DNA of 64,000 nucleotides from assembly GCF_001424345.1 (NCBI RefSeq), contig NZ_LMPF01000022.1, positions 413,245 to 477,244 on the forward strand, in the 5' to 3' direction. This document shows, piece after piece, positions 1 to 8,488 of this stretch (its first letter is position 1; each line of letters starts with the position of its first letter). The position numbers and the translations under genes were made by a program. Below the pieces are notes generated by a model. The model was not told where the DNA came from. It did no database searches and saw nothing but the letters and a program-made list of their open reading frames with translations. The stretch is from Burkholderia sp. Leaf177 (GTDB lineage Bacteria > Pseudomonadota > Gammaproteobacteria > Burkholderiales > Burkholderiaceae).

Positions 1-225
1 GCGCAGTAACTGGCGCGGGAGTGTGCCGACATGATCCAGGGTGCGGCCACTGGACCGCAGAAAGACCAGTTGGATGGCAACGCCGGCAAGCCGATCGCGT
101 CGAAAGCGCTCGTTGATTGCTGCAATGTCGCTGTCAGTCAACGCGAAGTAACGCTCCACGTCGAATTCCAATAGTCGAGCGGGCAGGCGATCCTGTCCCA
201 CATAACGATATTCTAGGCTTGGCAT
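1..225 (-). CDS. Tn3-family transposase, N-terminal part (DUF4158), cut by window edge
   Basis: An open frame of 75 codons runs from ATG at 225 leftward off the window. It reads MPSLEYRYVGQD..., then AALTD-like text (FALTDSDIAAINERF) and RTLDHVGTLPRQLLR. This is the characteristic start of the DUF4158 domain that opens a large group of Tn3-family transposases, which cut and join transposon ends. Only about the first 75 of roughly 970-1000 residues are present, so intactness cannot be judged. A possible terminal repeat lies just outside (348-385). The reading frame is clean, unlike the Tn3 relic near 36.6 kb. I am confident of the family, not of whether the element is active. Confidence 0.85.
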   Translation of the reverse strand, partial: MPSLEYRYVGQDRLPARLLEFDVERYFALTDSDIAAINERFRRDRLAGVAIQLVFLRSSGRTLDHVGTLPRQLLR

Positions 226-347
226 TTCCGCCTCCCGTCAAGGTGGCGCGTTTTAATCACGGGCAGATATGTTATCGCAGACGCATTTTGAGCCTTCGGA
301 CAAAAGTCGAAACCTCTTGGCAGCCCATAAATTAAGGTGCTTCCGAG

Positions 348-385
348 AAAACCGCCTGATTTAGCACGAAAAGGACGAATACCCC
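348..385. repeat. Candidate terminal inverted repeat of the Tn3-family element
   Basis: Read inward from 385 the sequence starts GGGG and is followed by an A/T-rich block, the general form of 38-bp Tn3-family ends. It lies about 125 bp upstream of the transposase start, where such an end is expected. The partner end is outside the window, so this is only a candidate. Alternatively it is ordinary intergenic DNA. Confidence 0.3.
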
Positions 386-426
386 GGTCCGAGGCCCGGA
401 CTATCGAGTGCCGCCTTTTGCAATGT

Positions 427-1692
427 CTAGCTTCCAAGCATTTTGATTAAAGACACTGGCTGCTGCAAAAAAGTTTTTAACGGTATACCTGGATCGACAA
501 GACGATCGGGCGAAATCACTTTTCGGGCGATGACCAACCGGCGGCACACTCCCATATCCCGTCCGTTGTTCACCGTGACCGCGGCTGCCAATGATCCGTT
601 CGAGTCCAGCGCCAGCACGCAGAAGGAGCCTTGCACAGGATCGCCGCGAACAACCTTGGTCTGATTCGCCGTGAAGAACCCAAGCGTTTGTACGTTGCAG
701 TCGTATTGATCCGACCAGAGCCACGGAGTTTCCTCGTAAGCTACGTTGTCGCCGAGCATGTTTGCCGCGGCAACGGCTGGCTGGTTCTCGGCAACTTGCC
801 AAGATTCCACCCGAACGTGGCGGCCAACCGAAGGGTTAAAGTGATTCGTTACCTCGCCGGCCGCGTAGATTGCCGGGTCGGATGTGCGGCAATGTGCATC
901 GACCAAGATTCCGTTGTCCACAGCAAGACCCGCCGATTCCGCGAGTTCCACATTCGGAAGCACGCCAATGCCCACCACAACAACATCGGCATGGATGACG
1001 GACGGGCCGCTTGCATCCATAGTCACGATCGATGCAACCGCATTAGCAGATGCATCAATGGCGACCGGTGTGGTTGCAAGCTTGACATCCACGCCGTGAC
1101 GCCTGTGCAGCTCAAGCATGAATGCGCCGACTTCAGCTGGCATGGATCGTTGCAGCAAGCGGTCAGCAGGTTCGATCAAGCTCACAGCACAACCGCGTGT
1201 CCTGGCCGATGCCGCCACCTCCAGTCCGATGAACCCGCCGCCGAGAACCGTGACACGCGCCCCCGGAACGAGCGCCTTACGCAACGCACGGGCGTCAGCA
1301 ACGGTACGCACATAATGAATATGCACTGCCCCGTTCACAGGCCCGCCAAAACGGCGCACCCGCGATCCCGTTGCAAGCAGCAAGCATGTGTAGCCAATGC
1401 GCGACCCATCGTCGAGAATCACGCAGCGATCAGAACGATTGACTTTCGCCACGCGCATGCCGAGACGCAACTCGATGCGCTGATCTTCGTACCAGTTCGC
1501 ATCCCGAATGAATGCACGATGCTCGCCATCGTCCATGAGCAACGCATCTTTCGACAATACCGGCCGGTCGTAAGGCAGCTCTGTCTCTTCGCCGACCATA
1601 ACGATACGAATATCCGGCGAGCGTTCGCGTAGCGTTTCAGCAGCTCGCCGCGCGGCGTGGCCCGCGCCGACAATCACATAAGCGTCGTTCAT
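427..1692 (-). CDS. andAa: Ferredoxin reductase component of anthranilate 1,2-dioxygenase
   Basis: FAD- and NADH-binding reductase of 421 aa that would pass electrons from NADH to the Rieske ferredoxin encoded just upstream. Near the N-terminus is the FAD GxGxxA motif (IVGAGHAARRAAE). A second nucleotide-binding motif (VTVLGGGFIGLEVAA) lies near residue 150, and the late FAD motif is IYAAGEV. Length and order match the BphA4/AndAa class of oxygenase reductases. The ATG overlaps the ferredoxin stop (ATGA, 1689-1692), indicating translational coupling. It is the last gene of andAc-Ad-Ab-Aa, transcribed leftward. The class is certain; the substrate assignment rests on the whole cluster. Confidence 0.88.
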   Translation of the reverse strand: MNDAYVIVGAGHAARRAAETLRERSPDIRIVMVGEETELPYDRPVLSKDALLMDDGEHRAFIRDANWYEDQRIELRLGMRVAKVNRSDRCVILDDGSRIGYTCLLLATGSRVRRFGGPVNGAVHIHYVRTVADARALRKALVPGARVTVLGGGFIGLEVAASARTRGCAVSLIEPADRLLQRSMPAEVGAFMLELHRRHGVDVKLATTPVAIDASANAVASIVTMDASGPSVIHADVVVVGIGVLPNVELAESAGLAVDNGILVDAHCRTSDPAIYAAGEVTNHFNPSVGRHVRVESWQVAENQPAVAAANMLGDNVAYEETPWLWSDQYDCNVQTLGFFTANQTKVVRGDPVQGSFCVLALDSNGSLAAAVTVNNGRDMGVCRRLVIARKVISPDRLVDPGIPLKTFLQQPVSLIKMLGS

Positions 1693-2012
1693 TCAACCTG
1701 GACCTCGACGTTGTCGCCGTTGATGCGAACCGGATAGCTACGGACCGCCTCCACAATAGGCGCGCACCGTGGCGCACCTGTGCGGATATCGACCAGACCT
1801 TGATGCAGCGGGCACTCCACGCATCCGTCTTCCACGAAACCATCCGACAGCCGCGCGTGACCGTGCGTGCAGAGATCATGCAGCGCGAAGATATCGTCGC
1901 CAAGACGAAACATTGCGATAGGCTTGTTGGCCGCAACCACGGCAACAGGCTCGCCTTCCTCGAAGTCATTGAGCACGCCAACAGGATGCCAGGCGTTGTC
2001 GATCTGGTTCAT
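1689..2012 (-). CDS. andAb: Rieske [2Fe-2S] ferredoxin of anthranilate dioxygenase
   Basis: Small cytoplasmic electron carrier between the reductase and the terminal oxygenase. The Rieske cluster motif is complete: CTHGH and, 17 residues later, CPLHQG. This gives Cys48/His50 and Cys67/His70 counted from the chosen start. I chose ATG 2012 (107 aa) because GGAG lies 6 nt before it. An in-frame ATG at 2024, overlapping the andAd stop, has no such site. It overlaps andAa by 4 nt. The order alpha-beta-ferredoxin-reductase is that of the three-component anthranilate dioxygenase of Burkholderia cepacia DBO1. Confidence 0.88.
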   Translation of the reverse strand: MNQIDNAWHPVGVLNDFEEGEPVAVVAANKPIAMFRLGDDIFALHDLCTHGHARLSDGFVEDGCVECPLHQGLVDIRTGAPRCAPIVEAVRSYPVRINGDNVEVQVE

Positions 2013-2023
2013 CGCAGGCTCCA

Positions 2024-2515
2024 TCAGATTGGCGTGGCGAGCAAAGTCTGCACGCGCGATGTGTCATAGATCACGCGTTTGGACCGGTAGCGCAAACCGT
2101 CAACTGTCCTTACTACTTTGTCGTAGTACTTTCCGGCCTGATAGACGTTCGATTCGCCATTCGTACGTGTCTGAACCACGACGTAGTTGCTTTCTGTTTC
2201 GATCACGCCATCCTGTTGTCCGATCACGCACAGACCGGACGTCATATGCCGGTAGCTGTGTTCCTCGAAGATATTGGCGTTGCGCAAGGACACCACACGG
2301 TCGCGCAGCATCTTCTGGTTGTTGCAGAAAATGATGCCGATAGGCAAGCCCATGTCGGCGTTTTCCTTCGGGACGATCTCGTACAGACAATCTTCGGTGA
2401 AGAGCGCCGGCCACATCTCCAGCCGGTCGTTGTCGAGGGTGTTGATGTACTGGTCCTGCAGCAGGTGAAGCTGGAACCACAATGTCATGTCTTCCATGAT
2501 GCTTGGCGTCTGCAT
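2024..2515 (-). CDS. andAd: Anthranilate dioxygenase terminal oxygenase, small (beta) subunit
   Basis: 163 aa, the usual size of ring-hydroxylating dioxygenase beta subunits (SnoaL/NTF2-like fold). These subunits carry no metal and help build the alpha3beta3 oxygenase. Typical features are the N-terminal acidic/aromatic helix (LQDQYINTLDND), WPALFTEDCLYEI and the C-terminal YRSKRVIYDTSR. It starts 3 nt after the alpha subunit stop and its stop abuts the ferredoxin gene, so it lies inside one operon. A weak GGGG precedes the ATG, so expression probably depends on coupling to andAc. Confidence 0.86.
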   Translation of the reverse strand: MQTPSIMEDMTLWFQLHLLQDQYINTLDNDRLEMWPALFTEDCLYEIVPKENADMGLPIGIIFCNNQKMLRDRVVSLRNANIFEEHSYRHMTSGLCVIGQQDGVIETESNYVVVQTRTNGESNVYQAGKYYDKVVRTVDGLRYRSKRVIYDTSRVQTLLATPI

Positions 2516-2518
2516 GGA

Positions 2519-3826
2519 TTAGTACCCCATCAGTTTCTGATATCCGACCCAGAACTTGCGGATCAGGCTTTCGGTGATGACGGTATCCTGCTGGTCGGGA
2601 TTGCCGCGTGACATTTCGATTACCGATGTCGCGCCGGCGTCGCGAATGGTCCCCCGCTGAACGAGTTCGGTCGCTTCAGTATCTTCCATCGATATATAAC
2701 CGGCGGGCCCGACCAGATTGGCCTGCTTGATACGCAATTCGCGCATTTCGGGCGTGTCGTCCGCATAGCCGAAGAAGTGGAAAATCAACTCGAAGCTATC
2801 TGGTCCCTTCGGCAACAACTGGCGTGCAACCAGCGTGTTATGGATCTGCTGAATCACGAGCTGCGGAAAAATCGGCTGGATATGATTGGTCGTGTCTTCT
2901 TCGAATTCCGAAATCAACCCGAGGATGGATTCATCTTCAAGCGCAAATCCTTCGTCGAACGAGCGGATGTTTTGCTGCTTGTATGCGGCCGAATTGTCCT
3001 CGCCTGTTTTTGTCACCGTGATGATGCTGTGAAGGCCATGCGTGGCGTCGGGAATGGATCGCGCTTTCATTCCGACGCGGAAAATATTGAAAGTCGTATG
3101 GAACAGGTGGAGCATGCTCGCGTGATACGGGTCCTTCACGTTCTCGAAATAAAGCTTCCAGTTCGACTTCGAAAACTGACGCGTGCACCCGAGATATTCA
3201 ATTGGCTTATGAAAAATCCGGTCGATCCACGGACGCATTTCCGCGCCGAGATAATTAGGCAACGGTTCCACGGTGTCACTGAACGTGGCGAATACCACGC
3301 CGCGATAACTCTCCACGCGAAGTTTCCGCAGACCATGATTTTTCGGATCGAAGTCGGCGGGCATTCCGGTCATGCTTTTCTGTCCCCGTCGAAACGGCAC
3401 GCCGAGCAGGTTGCCGCTTTTATCGAAGCTCCACTGGTGATACACGCATGTGTGCGAACTCGCATTGCCGCGCGATTTGCGGCACACGGATGCGCCGCGA
3501 TGCGCACATCGGTTGACCCACGCCGCCAGCGTTCCGTCGTCGTTGCGCGTGACAACGACCGGGGTATCGCCCACGAACGTGCTCTTGAAATCGCCCGGCT
3601 TCGGAATCTCTGCTTCGAGCGCGACAAAATTCCAGGTCGGCCCGCGATAAATCCGCTCCTGCTCGCGCTCATAAACGGCTTGCGAACTGAAGACCTTGTA
3701 CGGCACGCGCGATCCGTCGTCGTGAGGAAAATTGACCATATCGGTGTCGAGCGCGTTCATGGGGCGCAGGGGCACCTCGCGCAGCACGTCCGGCGCATCG
3801 AGCGCATTCAATCCGTTCGGTTCCAT
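2519..3826 (-). CDS. andAc: Anthranilate 1,2-dioxygenase terminal oxygenase, large (alpha) subunit
   Basis: Catalytic subunit that dihydroxylates anthranilate with loss of ammonia and CO2, giving catechol. The Rieske ligands are Cys107/His109 and Cys127/His130. The mononuclear iron site follows as DPYHASMLH, with bridging Asp232 and ligands His235 and His240; the third carboxylate lies further on. Start at ATG 3826 (435 aa) because AAGGA lies just upstream. The frame is open to an ATG at 3910, which has no good ribosome site. It is divergent from the AraC-type gene andR. The oxygenase class is sure. Anthranilate as substrate follows from the match to AndAc-Ad-Ab-Aa plus AndR and from the neighbouring cat genes; a related amino-aromatic acid is the alternative. 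Confidence 0.82.
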   Translation of the reverse strand: MEPNGLNALDAPDVLREVPLRPMNALDTDMVNFPHDDGSRVPYKVFSSQAVYEREQERIYRGPTWNFVALEAEIPKPGDFKSTFVGDTPVVVTRNDDGTLAAWVNRCAHRGASVCRKSRGNASSHTCVYHQWSFDKSGNLLGVPFRRGQKSMTGMPADFDPKNHGLRKLRVESYRGVVFATFSDTVEPLPNYLGAEMRPWIDRIFHKPIEYLGCTRQFSKSNWKLYFENVKDPYHASMLHLFHTTFNIFRVGMKARSIPDATHGLHSIITVTKTGEDNSAAYKQQNIRSFDEGFALEDESILGLISEFEEDTTNHIQPIFPQLVIQQIHNTLVARQLLPKGPDSFELIFHFFGYADDTPEMRELRIKQANLVGPAGYISMEDTEATELVQRGTIRDAGATSVIEMSRGNPDQQDTVITESLIRKFWVGYQKLMGY

Positions 3827-4010
3827 GGCGGATAGTCCTTTTTGTGGGGATTTCGTATGGAGCGATTTTTGGTGCGCCAAAATAGGTGGTCTATCCATTA
3901 ATGGCTGCATTCATGGCGCGTTATCCACTTCCGGCACTTTTCCACCGGCACGGTCAAACGCCGGTTGCAGTACCATTGCTAACACTGTTTTCCGCTTAAC
4001 GGACACGTCC

Positions 4011-4985
4011 ATGTCACCCGCCGCTTTTCGTGCCGATGCACTGCGAAGCTACCGATTATTCGAATCGAACGATCTCGATGAAACACGCGAACTGATTTCG
4101 CGCGTGATGCAGCCGCACGCGCTCGTGCCTGCGGGTCTTGGCGGCGGCCGCTCGCATATGGATTTCGTGAAGCTCGGTGGATTGGGACTTGGCACCATCG
4201 GCTTTGGCGAAGCCATGCGTGTGGATGTAAAAGCAGTCGATGGTTATTACCTGCTGATGTTTTGCGTCGCCGGCGAAGCCGAAGTTCGCACCATGGGCCG
4301 TTCCATGCAGGTGAACCGGAAGCAAGGCGTGCTTTGCGCGCCCGGCCAGGCATTTAACGCGCATCTATCGCCGGGATGCGAGCAGTTCGTGCTGCGTATC
4401 GATCCGCAGGCGTTCGAAACGCAGACAGGGTTCGCCGCGAGCAGCCTTGCGTCGCTGGTACCGGTTGGTGGCGTTCATCTGCGTGGCTGGATGCAGCAGC
4501 TTCAACTCGTCGCAAGCTCGACCGAATTGCTTGCGTGCGCGCGCGCCAATCCGAATGTCGCCACGCAACTGGAACGCCTCTTGATCGATTTGTTCGCTGC
4601 GGGACACGTAAGCGACGCGAACCACGCGACGGCATCGAATGGCCGCGCTGCGATGAGCGTTTCGCCGGGGTTCGTCAAGCGTGCGGAAGCGTTTATACAA
4701 GCGCGCTGCACGGAACCGCTGGAACTCGCCGATATCGCCATCGCAGCAGGCGTTTCTTCAAGGACCTTGCGTGACGGCTTCCAGCAATTCAAGGGCGTCA
4801 GTCCCATGCAATACGTGCGGACGCTACGTCTTGACCGCGCTCGTGAAGCTTTGCGGGAACGACCGTCAGACGTGCGTGTCGCGGAGATTGCTCTAGATTG
4901 CGGATTCACGCATCTTGGTCGTTTTGCGATTGCCTACAAAGAAATCTTTGGCGAATCGCCGTCGGATACCTTGCGCATCAGATAG
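4011..4985 (+). CDS. andR: AraC/XylS-family activator of the anthranilate dioxygenase operon
   Basis: 324 aa with an N-terminal effector-binding region and a C-terminal double helix-turn-helix. The two helices can be seen in LADIAIAAGVSSRTLRDGFQQ and AEIALDCGFTHLGRFAIAYK, followed by the conserved FGESP. The middle has the AraC-binding-2 type pattern with GQAFNAHLSPG. Transcribed divergently from andAc across a 184-bp gap (3827-4010), the arrangement known for AndR. The frame is open much further upstream, over andAc, but ATG 4011 starts the homologous region. By family it would bind anthranilate and activate andAc; no operator could be defined by eye. Confidence 0.8.
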   Translation: MSPAAFRADALRSYRLFESNDLDETRELISRVMQPHALVPAGLGGGRSHMDFVKLGGLGLGTIGFGEAMRVDVKAVDGYYLLMFCVAGEAEVRTMGRSMQVNRKQGVLCAPGQAFNAHLSPGCEQFVLRIDPQAFETQTGFAASSLASLVPVGGVHLRGWMQQLQLVASSTELLACARANPNVATQLERLLIDLFAAGHVSDANHATASNGRAAMSVSPGFVKRAEAFIQARCTEPLELADIAIAAGVSSRTLRDGFQQFKGVSPMQYVRTLRLDRAREALRERPSDVRVAEIALDCGFTHLGRFAIAYKEIFGESPSDTLRIR

Positions 4986-5021
4986 CGTAGCGGCAACGTT
5001 CCTCTAAGCTTTCCGCTTACC

Positions 5022-5312
5022 TCAACGATCGTCCGCATGCACCGACGACGGGTGCCGGCAAAGCGCCCTCACCTCCACTTGCATATACGGAAACAGCGGC
5101 AACTGGCTCAAGACTTCGTGCAAGTGCGAAGGACTTTCGACGTCGAAAATGCTGACGTTGGCGTACTGTCCGACAATGCGCCACAAGTGCCGCCACACGC
5201 CGCTCTGCTGTAATCGTTGCGCCATTTCTTTCTCTTTGGCTTTCAATGCAACGGCTTGCTCCGCGTCCATATCGACGGGAAGGTTGACGATCATCTCAAC
5301 GTGAAACAGCAT
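5022..5312 (-). CDS. catC: Muconolactone delta-isomerase
   Basis: 96 aa, the family's usual length (92-96). It converts muconolactone to beta-ketoadipate enol-lactone, the last cat-specific step of the ortho pathway. It begins MLFHVEMIVNLPVDM, which is diagnostic, and has LWRIVGQYANVSIFDV and LPLFPYM later. AGGAG stands 6 nt before the ATG. Third gene of catB-catA-catC, 73 bp after catA, and convergent with andR. Functional enzymes are decamers. No terminator was obvious in the 36-bp gap to andR. Confidence 0.95.
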   Translation of the reverse strand: MLFHVEMIVNLPVDMDAEQAVALKAKEKEMAQRLQQSGVWRHLWRIVGQYANVSIFDVESPSHLHEVLSQLPLFPYMQVEVRALCRHPSSVHADDR

Positions 5313-5385
5313 CGCTGCTCCTGGATTTTTGCATGCTCAAGAAAGAAAACCGTGAGCGCGTCAATCGCGCCCACGGCCGGAGAGA

Positions 5386-6294
5386 TCACGCTTTTGCGCG
5401 GAGACGCTCGACTTCCGTTGCGGGCACATTGTCCCGCTCCTTGAAGAGCGTGAAATCAAAGTCGATCAGCGCAAATTTTCCTTCGACGCCGTATGGCTTG
5501 CCCGCATCGCCCGCCGATTTTTTAAGCTCGGGCACGAGGCCATCGCGCGTAGCGAAAGCGAAGTCGTCCCACAAGTAGGGATCTCCGTCGATATTGATTT
5601 GTGTCGTCAGTTTTCTGGAGCCGGGCGCGGAGATAAAAAAGTGAATATGGGCGGGACGATGCCCGTGGCGTCCCAATTGGTCGAGCAGAAGTTGTGTCTT
5701 GCCTTGCGGCGGCACGCTATAGCCGACCGGGACCACGCTGCGGAAACTGTAGTTACCGTCGCGATCGGTTTGAATCGAGCGGCGCAGGTTGAACGCCGGT
5801 TGCGACTTGTCGAAATGGGAGTAATTACCCAGATGATTCGCGTGCCACACTTCGACCAGCGCACCGCCGAGCGGCTTGCCGTCCTCGCCGAGAACGCGCC
5901 CGCGCATGACCAGCGTTTCGCCCGGGTCCGTACCGTCGTCCAGACGCGCGAATCTCTCAGAAAGCGGCGCGCCCGCAACGTACAGCGGCCCTTCAATAGT
6001 CCGTGGCGTGCCGCCTTCGAGACCCGCGCTGGCTTCCGCCTCGTCGAGCCGCAGATCCAGGAAGTGCTCGAAACCGAGCCCCGCCGCGAGCAGACCCAAT
6101 TCACCGCTCTGTCCGGCTTCCGCCAGGTAATTCACCGCGGTCCAGAATTCACCGGGCTGGACGTCGAGGTCTTCGATCGTATAAAACAGATCGCGAATGA
6201 TGCGATTGACAATAGCCCTCGTGCGCGGATTGCCGGCCTCCGTGGCACTGTCGTTGAACTTTTGCAGCAGCGAGTCGATTGCTTGATGGTCCAT
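5386..6294 (-). CDS. catA: Catechol 1,2-dioxygenase
   Basis: 302-aa intradiol dioxygenase with non-heme Fe(III) that cleaves catechol to cis,cis-muconate. The N-terminal helical dimerisation domain comes first (INRIIRDLFYTIEDL). The catalytic domain carries the ligands: Tyr in LGNYSHFD, Tyr in PVGYSVP, and two His in RPAHIHFF. An AAAGGAG ribosome site precedes ATG 6294. It lies 58 bp downstream of catB and upstream of catC, so it takes the catechol made by the adjacent andA enzymes. All key residues are present. Confidence 0.96.
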   Translation of the reverse strand: MDHQAIDSLLQKFNDSATEAGNPRTRAIVNRIIRDLFYTIEDLDVQPGEFWTAVNYLAEAGQSGELGLLAAGLGFEHFLDLRLDEAEASAGLEGGTPRTIEGPLYVAGAPLSERFARLDDGTDPGETLVMRGRVLGEDGKPLGGALVEVWHANHLGNYSHFDKSQPAFNLRRSIQTDRDGNYSFRSVVPVGYSVPPQGKTQLLLDQLGRHGHRPAHIHFFISAPGSRKLTTQINIDGDPYLWDDFAFATRDGLVPELKKSAGDAGKPYGVEGKFALIDFDFTLFKERDNVPATEVERLRAKA

Positions 6295-6352
6295 GCTTGT
6301 CTCCTTTGCTTTGGGGGATTCGATATGACGCGCAGCCTCACAGCGCCCGCTT

Positions 6353-7510
6353 TCAACTTGCGCCGATGCTCACGCTTTTTGTTGCATCGCGTCGCAGACG
6401 GCCAATCTTTTCCCAGTCAAGCGTCACGCCGAGACCTGGTCCATCGGGCAGGTGCAGCGCGAAGTCCTGGTATCGCAGCGGCTCGGTGAGAATTTCTTCC
6501 GTGAGCAGCAACGGTCCGAACAGCTCGGTGCCCCACTTCAGCGAAGCAAAGGTGCTGAAGAGTTGCGCGGACGCAATCGTTCCTATCGCGCCTTCCAACA
6601 TCGTGCCGCCATACAGGTCGATCTGCGCAGCAAGCGCGATTGCCGCCACGCTGCCCGCGCCGGACAGTCCGCCCGACTGAGCAATCTTTATTGCGAACAC
6701 ATCGGCTGCTCGCAGGCTTGCAAGCTCGAACGCATCGGCCGGACCGTGCAACGCTTCGTCGGCCATGATCGGTGCACACGCCAGTGCGCTCAGACGCTTG
6801 AGCCCCGCCTTGTTATGGGCGTGTATGGGTTGTTCTACTAAGGTAATGCCCGCGCCTGCCAAACGAGGCAGCGCCCAGATTGCATCGGATTCGCGCCAAG
6901 CCTGATTGACGTCCACGCGCACTTCACCCCGCTCGCCCAACGCTTCCTTGATGGCGATCACATGCGCCACGTCGTCAGCCACTTCGCGCAGACCGATCTT
7001 CAGCTTGAACACGCGATGCCGCCGGCTTTCGAGCGCACCTCGCGCCTCTTCAATGTCGCGTGCCGTGTCGCCACTTGCAAGCGTCCACGCGACTTCCACG
7101 CTATCGCGCACGCGACCGCCGAACAGTTCGGAAAGCGGTACGCCCAGACGCTGCGCCTGTGCGTCGAACAATGCAGTTTCGAGCGCGCATTTGGCAAAGC
7201 GATTGCCCTGGAAAAGCGTGTGCAGCTCCGCCATTGCCGCGCCCGGTCGCGTTGCGTCCCGCCCCATGAGGCGCGGCGCGAAGTAGGTATCGATATTGAC
7301 CTTGATGCTTTCCGGACTCTCCTCGCCGTAAGCAAGTCCTCCGATTGTCGTGCCCTCTCCCACGCCTACAATACCGTCGGCGCATTGAATGCGAACGAGT
7401 ACGAGCGTCTGGCAATTCATGGTCGCAACCGACAGCCGATGCGGCCGGATAGTCGGCACATCCACGAGAATGGTCTCTACTGCCTGTATTTTCACGGGTG
7501 TTGCTATCAT
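6353..7510 (-). CDS. catB: Muconate cycloisomerase
   Basis: 385-aa enolase-superfamily enzyme converting cis,cis-muconate to muconolactone. The N-terminal capping domain is followed by the barrel with FKLKIG (the KxK base), VDVNQAW, EQP and ADEAL metal-ligand segments, and the second lysine in IKIAQSGG. AGGAGG lies close before the ATG. It is the first gene of the cat operon and divergent from catR. The intergenic region holds an ATAC-N7-GTAT operator, so it should be induced by muconate through CatR. Confidence 0.95.
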   Translation of the reverse strand: MIATPVKIQAVETILVDVPTIRPHRLSVATMNCQTLVLVRIQCADGIVGVGEGTTIGGLAYGEESPESIKVNIDTYFAPRLMGRDATRPGAAMAELHTLFQGNRFAKCALETALFDAQAQRLGVPLSELFGGRVRDSVEVAWTLASGDTARDIEEARGALESRRHRVFKLKIGLREVADDVAHVIAIKEALGERGEVRVDVNQAWRESDAIWALPRLAGAGITLVEQPIHAHNKAGLKRLSALACAPIMADEALHGPADAFELASLRAADVFAIKIAQSGGLSGAGSVAAIALAAQIDLYGGTMLEGAIGTIASAQLFSTFASLKWGTELFGPLLLTEEILTEPLRYQDFALHLPDGPGLGVTLDWEKIGRLRRDATKSVSIGAS

Positions 7511-7582
7511 GCGTTCCTCCTGAAGGCCCCCATGTTACGAACGAACCTGCAGGGACGTCCAACACCTATTTCGACTACTTCC

Positions 7583-7597
7583 ATACCTTAGGGGTAT
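7583..7597. promoter_or_regulatory. CatR operator, ATAC-N7-GTAT
   Basis: The 15-bp sequence ATACCTTAGGGGTAT is exactly the ATAC-N7-GTAT dyad bound by CatR/CatM/BenM-type LysR regulators. It ends 2 nt before the catR start codon and about 73 bp upstream of catB. It can serve both the activated catB promoter and autorepression of catR. Confidence 0.85.
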
Positions 7598-7599
7598 GC

Positions 7600-8481
7600 A
7601 TGGAACTTCGCCAGCTTCGATACTTCGTCGCCGTCGCCGAAGAGATGAACATCACGCGTGCGGCGGACCGGCTGCACATGACGCAGCCGCCGCTCAGCCG
7701 GCAGATACAACAGATCGAGGAGAGCATCGGCTTGCCGCTTTTCGCGCGCGGTGCGCGGCCCTTGCGTCTCACCGAAGCAGGCCGGATCTTCTACACGCAG
7801 GCCAAACGCCTGCTCACGGAAGCGGACGAACTCGCACCGCTCACGCGCCGGCTCGCGCAACTGGCAGAGCGCGTGGTGATCGGATTCGTGCCTTCGACTT
7901 TGTACGGCGCGTTGCCCGCTGTGATCCGCGCTTTTCGGGAGAGCGCGCCACACATCGAGTTGTCGCTGATTGAAATGTTCACGATCGAGCAGCTTGCTGC
8001 GCTCAAGGGCGGACGTATCGATGTCGGATTCGGCCGCCTGCGTTTCGACGATAATCAACTTGCACGCGAAGTGCTGGTGGAAGAGCCGCTGATCGCCGCC
8101 TTGCCGCAAGACCATCCGCTTGCGAATACCGATGGGCCCCTGACGCTTGCGGCGCTCGCACGCGAGACGCTGATTGTTTATCCGAGCACGCCGCGTCCGA
8201 GTTATGCGGACCAGCAGTTATCGGCAATGCGCGATCACGCGCTCGAACCTGCCGCGGTTCACGAAGTGCGCGAGTTGCAGACCGCGCTCGGCCTCGTGGC
8301 GGCGAACGTGGGCGTGTGTCTCGTGCCCATGAGCGTCGACGGCCTGCGTGCGCATGGCGTGGTCTACAGAGCCATTGCGGAACATTCCACGTCGCCGATC
8401 ATCATGAGCCGCCGCAGCGAAGATAGTTCGCCTGCGACCACGCTGCTGTGCGCGCTTGCCCGCCAGTCGTTCCACGCGTGA
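7600..8481 (+). CDS. catR: LysR-family muconate-responsive regulator of the cat operon
   Basis: 293 aa. The N-terminal winged helix-turn-helix reads MELRQLRYFVAVAEEMN, then MTQPPLSRQIQQIEE, followed by an effector domain (VVIGFVPSTLYGALP). Strong resemblance to CatR/BenM. Start at ATG 7600, which begins the conserved HTH; upstream in-frame codons cross the operator and are unlikely. Divergent from catB. By family, it activates catB when cis,cis-muconate binds. Its ATG lies just 2 nt from the operator, so bound CatR should block its own transcription. Confidence 0.92.
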   Translation: MELRQLRYFVAVAEEMNITRAADRLHMTQPPLSRQIQQIEESIGLPLFARGARPLRLTEAGRIFYTQAKRLLTEADELAPLTRRLAQLAERVVIGFVPSTLYGALPAVIRAFRESAPHIELSLIEMFTIEQLAALKGGRIDVGFGRLRFDDNQLAREVLVEEPLIAALPQDHPLANTDGPLTLAALARETLIVYPSTPRPSYADQQLSAMRDHALEPAAVHEVRELQTALGLVAANVGVCLVPMSVDGLRAHGVVYRAIAEHSTSPIIMSRRSEDSSPATTLLCALARQSFHA

Positions 8482-8488
8482 CGAACCC

